Source of the DNA: Thiothrix winogradskyi
GTDB lineage: Bacteria; Pseudomonadota; Gammaproteobacteria; Thiotrichales; Thiotrichaceae
Length of the DNA stretch: 64,000 nt
Reading direction: 5' to 3'
Assembly: GCF_021650935.1 (NCBI RefSeq)
Contig: NZ_CP091244.1
Span: 682,001 to 746,000 of the forward strand
The translations under genes and the position numbers were made by a program. This document shows, one piece after another, positions 53,231-61,528 of the stretch. Numbering within the stretch: the stretch's first letter is position 1; each line of letters begins with the position of its first letter. The notes beneath the pieces were generated by a model. It searched no databases. It was not told where the DNA came from and saw only the letters and a list, made by a program, of their open reading frames with translations.

Positions 53231-54882
53231 GACCTGGTGTAAAAAGTAGCAATACTCGCACCTTTCATCTGTAACTGCTTTGATTGTGTTAGCTTTCTCA
53301 GCAAAGCTTTGGCTTGCCCTTCAGATAATCGGCATAGCTCCATTGCCTCACTGCGGCTGATTTGCCCGTGTTGCGCCACGTAATTCAAAATGAGTTGCTC
53401 ATTCTGTAAGCTGGAAAAACCGACTTGGCGCGTGTAAGCAGCCTTATCGCCCAATGCCTGATACAACCCAGCCGATAGCGTATAAGAGCGACCTTTGGTA
53501 ACGCCATGCGCTTGGATCAACCCTGCCTCATGCAGGGTTTCCAGCACTCGCTTGGCCTGATCTAGGTCTTTTTGTAAATGCTGTGCCAGCTCTTCACTGG
53601 TGATACGCCTGAATTCGCGCAACACTGCCAAGGTGATCAGGCTATCAATCGGTAACTGGCTGCCACGCTGGCTTTCCTCATCAACTACCATTTTCAGGAA
53701 ATTCAGGTCAGCTTCCGCCGTACTCAACTTCAGCACAACATTGACCGTATCGGTGCGCCGGTAATCCGGTTGCGGACGACCAAAGCGCAATAACCCCCGG
53801 TAGATTAAATCCACACCACGCCCGGAACGCTCCACCAAACCAATCCGCTTCATGGCATCCGCCAAGGCGGGATTGCGCGGGCGGGGTTCGGTGGTCAGCA
53901 GGTTATGCAGTGTTACGCCTTCCACCAAGCCACCCGGATTGCTGATGGTTAAACCCTCATCATCCAGCCGCACATGCACCGCACCCAAACGGGTGTAATC
54001 ACGGTGAATAATGGCATTAGCGATGGCTTCACGGAATGCCGCTCTATCGACCTGCGGCACGGGTACGCGGAACAGACCCACTTGCAGCTCACGTTCTGGG
54101 TTAAAGGGGCGAAAACTGGTTTCCAACCAATCCAACAGTTTCAGCAACGGGAAACGCCGGAACTCATTGAAACGCACGGACTCACGTTCCAACACCTGAA
54201 ACGCCAATTCGTGGGTGGGGACAAACTGGCGTAAGGCGGCCTCGCGCCCCAGCAACAATAATCCCAGCAGGGTAGGTATGCGGCTACCGTCAGGGGTGCG
54301 GCGGGTCAAACCCAATGCGCCGTCCAAGGCTTCGTCATCCAGTTCCAGTAATATCCGGTCGCCACCGTAATGCTGGATATTCTGGCGCAAACGTTCACGT
54401 TCCAGCGGGTCAAAATCGCTGAGTTGCGCCCCTTGCACCGGCTGGGCCGACAAATCCAACTGACCCAAGGTGGTCGAGCGGCTGATGAAATCATGCGGCA
54501 ACAGCGGGACACATTCGGGAGCGCCGTCAAACTTGAGCCGCCGCCGTAAATAAACACCTGCGGTGGTGGCGGTTGCCGAATGGGCTTGGGGTACGCTGAT
54601 GCGGGCAACACGGATGCCTTGCACATCCATAACCTCCACCCTAACAGCCAGCGAAGGGGAGGTACGGGCAGCGATCAGACCAACTAACGCATTTGCCATC
54701 TGGTGGTCGGGGTGCAAGCCAGTAGGCGTACCGTCATCTTCAACACCTAGCCACAGTTCGCCACCTTCGGTATTGGCAAGGCAAATCACTGCTGCCAGCA
54801 AATCGCTATCGGGTAGTTTCTTGCGGTCACTTTTGAATTCGATAGTGAGGGTTTCGCGAGGGGGTAATGCGACGTTTTGCAT
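53215..54882 (-). CDS. AlbA_2 (Schlafen-type) protein with ATPase-like and winged-helix domains
   Basis: This 555-aa protein starts with an AlbA_2 domain (TLTIEFKSDRKKLPDSDL; GGELWLGVEDDG; VYLRRRLKFDG), has a GHKL ATPase-like region (FREAIANAIIHRDYT; ISNPGGLVEG; LVERSGRGVDLI) and ends in winged-helix segments (LAQHLQKDLDQAKRVLETLH; GQISRSEAMELCRLSEGQAK). It resembles transcription-regulator-like proteins often labelled ATP-dependent DNA helicase-related. ATG 54882 is 2 bases after the mnmE stop. Its last codons lie in the 10-bp tandem repeat, so its C-terminus may have been altered by it. Confidence 0.82.
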   Translation of the reverse strand: MQNVALPPRETLTIEFKSDRKKLPDSDLLAAVICLANTEGGELWLGVEDDGTPTGLHPDHQMANALVGLIAARTSPSLAVRVEVMDVQGIRVARISVPQAHSATATTAGVYLRRRLKFDGAPECVPLLPHDFISRSTTLGQLDLSAQPVQGAQLSDFDPLERERLRQNIQHYGGDRILLELDDEALDGALGLTRRTPDGSRIPTLLGLLLLGREAALRQFVPTHELAFQVLERESVRFNEFRRFPLLKLLDWLETSFRPFNPERELQVGLFRVPVPQVDRAAFREAIANAIIHRDYTRLGAVHVRLDDEGLTISNPGGLVEGVTLHNLLTTEPRPRNPALADAMKRIGLVERSGRGVDLIYRGLLRFGRPQPDYRRTDTVNVVLKLSTAEADLNFLKMVVDEESQRGSQLPIDSLITLAVLREFRRITSEELAQHLQKDLDQAKRVLETLHEAGLIQAHGVTKGRSYTLSAGLYQALGDKAAYTRQVGFSSLQNEQLILNYVAQHGQISRSEAMELCRLSEGQAKALLRKLTQSKQLQMKGASIATFYTRSDECG

Positions 54883-54884
54883 GG

Positions 54885-56225
54885 TTACTTGCCGATACAA
54901 AACGAACTAAAAATCTCCCCCAGCAAATCATCCGGCGTAAACCGTCCGGTAATCTGCCCCAGCGCATCTTGCGCCACCCGTAACTCTTCCGCCATCAATT
55001 CGCCCGCGTTAAACTCGCGCAACTGCAACTCAGCGCGTTCCACCGCCGCCTGCGTTTCTGCCAATGCCTGCAAATGCCGCCGCCGCGCCATGAAGGTACC
55101 TTCCGCTTCGCCCTGATAACCCATCCGCGTTTTCAACTCAGCGCGTAAGGCATCAATTCCCAACGACTGTTTGGCGGAAATATACAGGTGTTCGCCTTGT
55201 TTACCGGGTGGCTTGCCACTCAAATCCACTTTATTGTGGACGGTAATGCGTGGCAGGTGAGGGGGCAAACGTGCCAAAATGTCCGCGTTTTCCGGTTCGT
55301 CATGACGGGTATCATCCACCAGCAACAGGATCAAATCCGCCTTGGCAATTTCTGCCCAAGCACGCTCAATACCAATCTTTTCCACCGGATCATCACTCTC
55401 GCGCAAGCCAGCCGTATCGACAATGTGCAGCGGCATTCCATCAAGGTTAATGCGTTCGCGCAACACATCGCGGGTCGTGCCAGCAATCTCGGTGACAATC
55501 GCGGTTTCCTGCCCAGCCAGCGCATTCAACAAACTCGACTTGCCCGCATTCGGTCTGCCCACGATCACCAGATGCATTCCGTCACGCAATAAGCTGCCTT
55601 GCCGCGCTTTCAGGAAAATCGTGTGCAATTGTTGTTTAATGCTTTCCAGTCGGTTAGTCACCGCGACATCCGCGAGAAAGTCGATTTCCTCATCAGGAAA
55701 ATCCAACGCGGCTTCCACATACACCCGCAATTCAATCAAGCCCGTGAGCAACACATTCACCGCAGCGGAAAATTCCCCCTGCAAGGAACGCAATGCCGAC
55801 CGCGCTGCCTGTTCCGACCCCGAATCAATCAAATCGGCAATCGCTTCGGCTTGCGCCAAATCCAGCTTGTCATTGAGGAAAGCGCGTTCGGAAAACTCAC
55901 CGGGGCGAGCCAGCCGCGCACCCAATTCCACGCAACGTTTGAGCAGCATATCTAGCACCACCGTGCCGCCATGCCCTTGCAGCTCTAACACGTCTTCACC
56001 CGTGAATGAATGCGGGGCAGGGAAATACAGTGCAATACCGTCATCCAACGCCGCGCCATCGGCAGCCTTGAACAAACGGTGAACCGCCTTACGCGGGGAG
56101 GGCAGAGAGCCGAGGATACCAACGGCAAGCTCAGGAACAAGCTTGCCGGAAAGCCGAATAATCCCAACCCCACCACGCCCCGGTGGCGTGGCTACGGCAG
56201 CGATAGTGTCAGGATTGTTCCACAT
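54885..56225 (-). CDS. mnmE: tRNA uridine-5-carboxymethylaminomethyl(34) synthesis GTPase MnmE
   Basis: MnmE works with MnmG to modify the wobble uridine of tRNAs. The 446-aa protein begins MWNNPDTIAAVATPPGRGG, has the G-domain P-loop GRPNAGKSSLLNAL, AGTTRD and HNKVD, and ends in the conserved CIGK. The longer frame runs through the CCCTC-type repeat into yidC and is not used. It follows yidC, as in the standard gamma origin cluster; mnmG is not in the window. Confidence 0.96.
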   Translation of the reverse strand: MWNNPDTIAAVATPPGRGGVGIIRLSGKLVPELAVGILGSLPSPRKAVHRLFKAADGAALDDGIALYFPAPHSFTGEDVLELQGHGGTVVLDMLLKRCVELGARLARPGEFSERAFLNDKLDLAQAEAIADLIDSGSEQAARSALRSLQGEFSAAVNVLLTGLIELRVYVEAALDFPDEEIDFLADVAVTNRLESIKQQLHTIFLKARQGSLLRDGMHLVIVGRPNAGKSSLLNALAGQETAIVTEIAGTTRDVLRERINLDGMPLHIVDTAGLRESDDPVEKIGIERAWAEIAKADLILLLVDDTRHDEPENADILARLPPHLPRITVHNKVDLSGKPPGKQGEHLYISAKQSLGIDALRAELKTRMGYQGEAEGTFMARRRHLQALAETQAAVERAELQLREFNAGELMAEELRVAQDALGQITGRFTPDDLLGEIFSSFCIGK

Positions 56226-56241
56226 GAAACATTCTCTTACT

Positions 56242-56276
56242 CCCTCTCCCCTTGAGGGAGAGGGTTGGGGTGAGGG
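56242..56276. repeat. CCCTC-type palindromic repeat, short copy
   Basis: CCCTCTCCC (56242-56250) and GGGAGAGGG (56256-56264) pair across CTTGA, and TTGGGGTGAGGG follows. This is the same family as the long inverted repeat at 23038-23134 with one arm shortened. It lies between the yidC stop and the mnmE start. Confidence 0.8.
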
Positions 56277-56280
56277 GTAG

Positions 56281-57966
56281 TTAGGCGTGCCCAACAATTT
56301 TCTTGTTAATGTACCACTGCTGAGCAATCGACAACACGTTATTGACCACCCAGTACAGCACCAAACCAGCCGGGAACCACAGGAACATGACCGTGAAAAT
56401 AATCGGCATGAACTGGAAGATTTTCTGCTGCATCGGGTCAGCCGGTGGCGGGTTGAGTTTTTGCTGTACCCACATCGACGCACCCATAATCAATGGCAGC
56501 ACGAAGTACGGATCCATAATCGACAAGTCTTTGTACCACAGCAACCAGGGTGCTTGGCGCAATTCCACGCTTTCCAATAGTACCCAGTACAAGCCCATGA
56601 AGACCGGAATCTGGATCAAAATCGGCAAACAACCACCCAGCGGATTAATCTTTTCCTTGCGGTAGATGTCCATCATGGCTTTTTGCTTGCCTTGCGCGTC
56701 ATTCGCAAAACGCTCGTTGATCTCCTTAATCTTGGGAGCAACCGCCTTCATTTTTGCCATCGACTTATAGCTCATGGCTGAAGGGTAGAAGAACAGCAAC
56801 TTAATGAACAAGGTCAAGAAAATAATCGTCCAGCCCCAGTTACCCACCACGCTGTGGATGACCTGCATCGTCCAAAAAATCGGCTTGGAAATGAAGGCGA
56901 AAATACCGTAATCAACGGTCAAATCCAGACCACTGGCGATGCCTTCAAGAATATCCTGATTTTTTGGCCCCACATAAAAACCGGTGTTGAACTTGCCGGT
57001 TGCCCCAGGTGCCACTTGTAAAACCGGGCTACGCATCCCCAGCACATAGCCTTTAGTACCCTGTACTTGGTTGACCATACTGTAATACTGGCTGGTTTCA
57101 TCACGCGGTGGAATCCAAGCACTCAGGAAGTAATGCTCCTGCATGGCTACCCAGCCGCCGGTCACGGTCTCATTCAAGTTTTTGTCTTGCATATCACCGA
57201 AAGACAGCTTGCCGTAAGCCCCGTCACGGTAATAAGCACCGCCGGTATAAGCGTAGATGCCGAATAATGAACTCGTGCTATCCACATGCCCGTGCTTGAG
57301 CTGACGGTATTCCGTACCACTCCAGGTTGAGGGGGAAGCGTTGTTAATTTCATGCTCAACATTAACGAGGAAGCTACCACGTTTGAACGTGAAACGTTTA
57401 GTAACAGTAACACCATTAGCACCCTGCCATGTCAGCGGGACGACCAACTCATCCTGTCCTTCGGGCATCGTGTATTCGGTTTGTGGCGAGGTATAAGTAG
57501 CCAAATGGTCAGGAGCAAGGGTTTTAACATCCTGACCCTCTACATTCAGATGCTGTAACCCAGACTGGGCAACGTAATTGCGCCCGGTACTATCGAGAAT
57601 CCGTACCAATTTATCAGGCGTATCCAAGCTCACGGGATGCGTCGGTAAGTCGACCTCCAGCACTTCACCACCACGGGTATTAATGCGTAATGCCAGCGTA
57701 TCGGTACGCACAGTCAATACTTGCCCGCCACCAGTCGCATCCGCAGCAGGCGGCGTACCCGGTACACCCGTTTGCGTTGGCAGCGCAGGGACATTGCCTT
57801 GCGTCGGTACATCTTGTTGGGCAGCAGCCCCGCCATTGGCGGTGCTAGTCACAGTGCTAGCGGCGGTTGCAGGCGGTTTAGGGGCATGATCCTGTTGCCA
57901 AGTAGTCCAAATCAGGAACAACATGAAAAGCAGGGTGAGATACAGGAAGGGACGTTGCGAATCCAT
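56281..57966 (-). CDS. yidC: Membrane protein insertase YidC
   Basis: YidC inserts and folds inner membrane proteins with or without Sec. The 561-aa protein has an N-terminal anchor (FLYLTLLFMLFLIWTTW), a Gln/Thr/Pro-rich linker, a large periplasmic beta domain and C-terminal transmembrane helices, including GWTIIFLTLFIKLLFFYPSA with the conserved hydrophilic-groove region and the NPLGGCLPILIQIPVFMGLY segment. It lies between rnpA and mnmE. The usual yidD gene between rnpA and yidC is absent. Confidence 0.96.
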   Translation of the reverse strand: MDSQRPFLYLTLLFMLFLIWTTWQQDHAPKPPATAASTVTSTANGGAAAQQDVPTQGNVPALPTQTGVPGTPPAADATGGGQVLTVRTDTLALRINTRGGEVLEVDLPTHPVSLDTPDKLVRILDSTGRNYVAQSGLQHLNVEGQDVKTLAPDHLATYTSPQTEYTMPEGQDELVVPLTWQGANGVTVTKRFTFKRGSFLVNVEHEINNASPSTWSGTEYRQLKHGHVDSTSSLFGIYAYTGGAYYRDGAYGKLSFGDMQDKNLNETVTGGWVAMQEHYFLSAWIPPRDETSQYYSMVNQVQGTKGYVLGMRSPVLQVAPGATGKFNTGFYVGPKNQDILEGIASGLDLTVDYGIFAFISKPIFWTMQVIHSVVGNWGWTIIFLTLFIKLLFFYPSAMSYKSMAKMKAVAPKIKEINERFANDAQGKQKAMMDIYRKEKINPLGGCLPILIQIPVFMGLYWVLLESVELRQAPWLLWYKDLSIMDPYFVLPLIMGASMWVQQKLNPPPADPMQQKIFQFMPIIFTVMFLWFPAGLVLYWVVNNVLSIAQQWYINKKIVGHA

Positions 57967-57992
57967 GGGTAAAGCAATCCGGTTATTGACGG

Positions 57993-58397
57993 TTAGGGTA
58001 GGGCAATTTCATTGGGGTTGCCCAGACCGGCAGAGTATAGCTTGTGCAGGCGCAACCATAAACCTTCCAGTTGCTGGAAAATGTCAGTATTACTCATTGT
58101 CAGCACCTCGGCACGGCACATAATCACCAGATCCACCGCTGGAAGGCTAGTCTGATGGTGGCGAAAGCTCTCCCGCACCAAGCGTTTGATACGGTTACGC
58201 TCATGCGCCCGCCGTAAGGCTTTTTTGGCTATCGCCATCCCTAAACGCGGAAAGCCGACGTTGTTAGCGGCGGCTCTGGCATTCAGACCATTAGCGTGCA
58301 GGCGTTTACCGTGCTGGAATACCCGTTGGAATTCAACCCCACGAGTCAGGCGCACCTCACGCGGAAAGCCTGTTATTCCTGAGTGACCTGCATCCAA
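57993..58397 (-). CDS. rnpA: Ribonuclease P protein component
   Basis: RnpA is the protein subunit of RNase P, which matures tRNA 5' ends. The core shows TRGVEFQRVFQHGKRL, PRLGMAIAKKALRRAHERNRIKR (RNR motif, KRLVRESFRHH) and VDLVIMCRAEV. The start is uncertain: the frame opens with TTG at 58397 (134 aa), and the only nearby ATG (58393) is out of frame. A start close to GFPREVRL is also possible. It follows rpmH on the same strand after 15 bases. Confidence 0.92.
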   Translation of the reverse strand: MDAGHSGITGFPREVRLTRGVEFQRVFQHGKRLHANGLNARAAANNVGFPRLGMAIAKKALRRAHERNRIKRLVRESFRHHQTSLPAVDLVIMCRAEVLTMSNTDIFQQLEGLWLRLHKLYSAGLGNPNEIALP

Positions 58398-58412
58398 AAT
58401 CTTATGGAAATC

Positions 58413-58547
58413 TTATGGGATCAGGCGTGCACGGCCTTTAGCACGGCGGGCGCTCAATACTTTACGACCATCCGCCGTTGCCATACGGGCGCGGAAACCG
58501 TGGGTACGGGCGCGGTGGATTTTGCTCGGTTGGAAGGTTCTTTTCAT
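58413..58547 (-). CDS. rpmH: Ribosomal protein bL34
   Basis: This 44-aa ribosomal protein reads MKRTFQPSKIHRARTHGFRA and continues with the conserved MATADGRKVLSARRAKGR, ending at a TAA at 58413-58415. It is shorter than many gene-finder cut-offs but is an unambiguous L34. It begins the rpmH-rnpA-yidC-mnmE unit and is divergent from dnaA, the standard arrangement beside a bacterial origin. Confidence 0.97.
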   Translation of the reverse strand: MKRTFQPSKIHRARTHGFRARMATADGRKVLSARRAKGRARLIP

Positions 58548-58632
58548 GACAAGTTACCAGTTAAATCATTAAGTCAATCACTGCCATTGCTCCAAAAAAT
58601 TCTCGGAATGTGGACAGCTAAAAAGGTGAGGC

Positions 58633-58661
58633 ACATTAAGGGATTGCATGGATTTTGTCAA
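58633..58661 (-). promoter_or_regulatory. rpmH promoter
   Basis: On the minus strand, TTGACA (58661-58656) and TAATGT (58638-58633) are separated by 17 bases, about 85 bases upstream of the rpmH ATG. This is a good sigma-70 type promoter, and the -35 matches the consensus exactly. Confidence 0.75.
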
Positions 58662-58693
58662 CACTGTAATCAATAAATGCACGTAGCTTGCGC

Positions 58694-58723
58694 TTGTGGA
58701 TAACTCTGGGGCGTGCCTATAAT
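58694..58723 (+). promoter_or_regulatory. dnaA promoter with embedded DnaA box
   Basis: A perfect -10 TATAAT (58718-58723) has a weak -35 TTGTGG (58694-58699, 18-base spacer), which lies inside a perfect DnaA box (TGTGGATAA, 58695-58703). DnaA bound there would block polymerase, giving autorepression as seen for dnaA genes in other bacteria. The promoter lies about 58 bases before the dnaA ATG. Confidence 0.7.
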
Positions 58724-58780
58724 TCACTGTTCCAACACCGTGCTTTCTACCCGTTTCAACCACTTTGGAACCGCTTTTCT

Positions 58781-60175
58781 ATGCTCTGGCAACAATGTTT
58801 ACAGCAACTCGAACAAGAAGTCCCTAACAGTGAAATCAACACCTGGCTGCGTGCTTTGCACGCCATTGAAAAGCGTCAGGCACTGTATTTGTTAGCCCCT
58901 AATACCATTGTGCTGCAACAAGTACATGAACACTACTTGCCACGAATTGCCTTTCATGCTCGCATTCTGACAGGCGATAATGAATTCGATGTGCTGCTAC
59001 AAATCGGTTCATCGGTTGCACCGCCACCACCGCGTGAAACGCCACCGCCGACTTTCCCGTCTCCACAACCACCCAAGCTATCCGACAACAACGTCCCTAA
59101 CCGCGAACGGGAATGGAACTCACAGCAACCGGCTCCCATCAGTGAACGCTTTGCCAATGCTCTCAACCCGCGTATGACTTTTGCGAATTTCGTGGAAGGC
59201 AAATCCAACCAACTTGCTTGCGCCACCTCGCAACAAGTCGGGGATCATGCCGACACCGGCTATAATCCCTTGTTCATCTACGGCGGGGTTGGCTTGGGTA
59301 AAACCCATTTAATGCACGCCATCGGCAACCGCATCCTCGAATGTGACCCCAGTGCACGGGTAATTTATGTATATGCAGAACGTTTCGTCAATGACATGAT
59401 TTCCGCCATCCGCAATTCCCGCATGGAAGAATTCAAGCAACATTACCGTAGCTTGGATGCACTGCTCATCGACGACATCCAATTCTTTGCGGGCAAAGAC
59501 CGTTCAATGGAAGAGTTTTTTCATACCTTCAATGCACTGCTGGAAGGTCAGAAACGCATTATTCTCGCCAGTGATAAATTCCCCCGCGATCTTGAAGGTA
59601 TTGAAGACCGCTTGAAAACGCGCTTTAACTGGGGGCTAACCGTACAAATCGAATCCCCTGATCTCGAAACTCGTGTGGCGATTTTGCGCAAGAAAGCTGA
59701 AGATGCTGGCTTACGCCTACCCAATGAGGTGAGTTTTTTCATCGGCAAACGTTTCCATTCCAATATCCGTGATTTGGAAGGAGCTTTACAACGAGTCATT
59801 GCCAGTATGCGGCTGAAATGTATTACGCAAGTGACTTTAGATTTCGTGCAAAATGCCCTACGCGACCAATTAGCCAGCCAAGACAAAATGGTCTCAATGG
59901 GGAACATCAAGAAAATAGTAGCGCAATACTACAACATTCGGGTAACAGACTTGGATGCGAAAAGCCGTAACCGTTCGGTAGCACGTCCTAGGCAAATGGC
60001 GATGGCACTTTCCAAAGAACTCACCAACCACAGCTTACCTGAGATTGGCGACGAATTTGGTGGTCGTGATCACACCACCGTCATACACGCTTGCCGCAAA
60101 GTAACCGAATTACGTGAATCAACACCTAAGCTGGAGGAGGACTATCGCATCCTATTTCGTACCTTAACAAGCTGA
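58781..60175 (+). CDS. dnaA: Chromosomal replication initiator DnaA
   Basis: DnaA binds DnaA boxes and unwinds the origin. From ATG 58781 the protein has 464 aa. Domains: N-terminal domain I (LEQEVPNSEINTWLRAL), a Pro-rich linker (about 90-130), the AAA+ domain with Walker A GGVGLGKTHLMHAI, Walker B LLIDDIQFF, and C-terminal domain IV with the DnaA signature GGRDHTTVIHACRK. The longest frame adds 31 codons upstream of a plausible start and lies across the promoter, so it is not used. Confidence 0.97.
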   Translation: MLWQQCLQQLEQEVPNSEINTWLRALHAIEKRQALYLLAPNTIVLQQVHEHYLPRIAFHARILTGDNEFDVLLQIGSSVAPPPPRETPPPTFPSPQPPKLSDNNVPNREREWNSQQPAPISERFANALNPRMTFANFVEGKSNQLACATSQQVGDHADTGYNPLFIYGGVGLGKTHLMHAIGNRILECDPSARVIYVYAERFVNDMISAIRNSRMEEFKQHYRSLDALLIDDIQFFAGKDRSMEEFFHTFNALLEGQKRIILASDKFPRDLEGIEDRLKTRFNWGLTVQIESPDLETRVAILRKKAEDAGLRLPNEVSFFIGKRFHSNIRDLEGALQRVIASMRLKCITQVTLDFVQNALRDQLASQDKMVSMGNIKKIVAQYYNIRVTDLDAKSRNRSVARPRQMAMALSKELTNHSLPEIGDEFGGRDHTTVIHACRKVTELRESTPKLEEDYRILFRTLTS

Positions 60176-60400
60176 GGATAACTACCCTGATAAGTTTGTG
60201 GGTAAGTTGTGGATAACTTTTCTCGTAAAGTTACACACAACTTACCCACAAGCAGATGACCCAGTTACCCACATCTTGTTAAGCTGTGCATAAGTGCTAA
60301 TTCACCTTAAGTAATCAAAAGGTTAAGAAAACTATTCACAGGTTGCTTCTTACCTTACTATTATTACTATTCTTTAAATACATTTAAGATATATTAAGTA
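60176..60400. other. Candidate replication origin (oriC) between dnaA and dnaN
   Basis: DnaA boxes lie at 60197-60205 (TGTGGGTAA), 60208-60216 (perfect, TGTGGATAA), 60231-60239 (TTACACACA), 60242-60250 and 60265-60273 (TTACCCACA), and 60285-60293 (TGTGCATAA), with a weaker CTATTCACA at 60332-60340. A run of five [T/A]A[G/A] trios (minus strand TAGTAATAATAGTAA) sits at 60356-60370 after a short GC-containing spacer, and an AT-rich tract (60361-60400) leads up to dnaN. This is the expected layout of a basal unwinding system. Confidence 0.82.
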
Positions 60401-61510
60401 ATGAGACTAACCCAAACTCGCGAACATCTACTCGAATCCCTGCAAGCTACTTTGGGGGCTATCGAGAAACGTCATACGTCTCCCATTTTGGAAAACGTGT
60501 TGTTACGTATTCATGGCAACCAATCTTACTGGCGTGGCACTGACTTGGAATTGGAGATTGCTACTCACGCACCGATCATGGATGGTTCTGATGGAGAGAT
60601 TACTCTCCCTGCCCGCAAACTCGCTGATATTTGCAAATCCCTTCCCTCTGAAAGCATTGTAAATATTGAAGTACAAACGGATAAACGCGCCCGTGTCACT
60701 GCCGGACGCAGCCGTTTTGAACTGGCTACTCTTCCCGCAAGCGAATTCCCAGAACTGGAAGACATCGGTGATGTGCATACCCTTGAACTACCAGAGAGTA
60801 CCCTCAAGCATTTGCTAGAAGCAGCATCGTTTGCCATGGCCAATCAGGATGTACGTTACTACCTCAACGGTTTACTACTGGAAGTGAACCCTGATGGAGT
60901 ACGTACCGTAGCAACCGACGGACACCGTTTAGCATTGTGTTTCCATACCGCCGACATGCCTGGTGTCGAGCAAAGCCGTCAATTGATTATTCCCCGCAAA
61001 GGCGTATTGGAACTGTCACGTTTGTTACGCGGCGATTGCCAAGTACCGGTACAGGTACAAAGCAGCCAAAACCATCTACGGGTACAACTGGATAATTTAC
61101 GTTTCACCACCAAGTTGGTGGATGGGCGTTACCCCGATTATCGGGCAGCCGTTCCCGGTGGTGGGCAAATTCAAGTGGATCTGGATCGCAAGGCCTTTAA
61201 AGACATGCTGAATCGGGTGGCTATTCTCTCCAATGAGAAGTTCCGAGGAGTACGCCTATCGTTGAGTGAAAACAGCTTAAAGGTCGAAGCCAATAACCCT
61301 GAGCAAGAAATCGCAACGGATGAGCTGGATGTGCATTACACCGGTAGGGATTTCAGCATTGGCTTTAATGTCACCTATTTGTTGGATGCGGTAAACCATT
61401 TGGAGGGTCAAACCCTGCGGATGCATTGCAATGCACCGGAAAGCAGTGTGTTGCTCACCGACCCTGATGATGAGAGTGTGCGCAACGTCATTATGCCGAT
61501 TCGCTTATAA
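60401..61510 (+). CDS. dnaN: DNA polymerase III beta sliding clamp
   Basis: DnaN is the ring-shaped clamp that tethers DNA polymerase III. The 369-aa protein has the N-terminal TREHLLESLQATLGAIEKRH, the interdomain GTDLELEIATHAPIM, ATDGHRLALC, and the C-terminal VLLTDPDDESVRNVIMPIRL typical of clamps. The region ahead of the ATG is the AT-rich unwinding tract and has no strong Shine-Dalgarno sequence, so translation may depend on coupling or an unusual leader. Confidence 0.97.
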   Translation: MRLTQTREHLLESLQATLGAIEKRHTSPILENVLLRIHGNQSYWRGTDLELEIATHAPIMDGSDGEITLPARKLADICKSLPSESIVNIEVQTDKRARVTAGRSRFELATLPASEFPELEDIGDVHTLELPESTLKHLLEAASFAMANQDVRYYLNGLLLEVNPDGVRTVATDGHRLALCFHTADMPGVEQSRQLIIPRKGVLELSRLLRGDCQVPVQVQSSQNHLRVQLDNLRFTTKLVDGRYPDYRAAVPGGGQIQVDLDRKAFKDMLNRVAILSNEKFRGVRLSLSENSLKVEANNPEQEIATDELDVHYTGRDFSIGFNVTYLLDAVNHLEGQTLRMHCNAPESSVLLTDPDDESVRNVIMPIRL

Positions 61511-61528
61511 GGTGCGGAATCCCAACAC

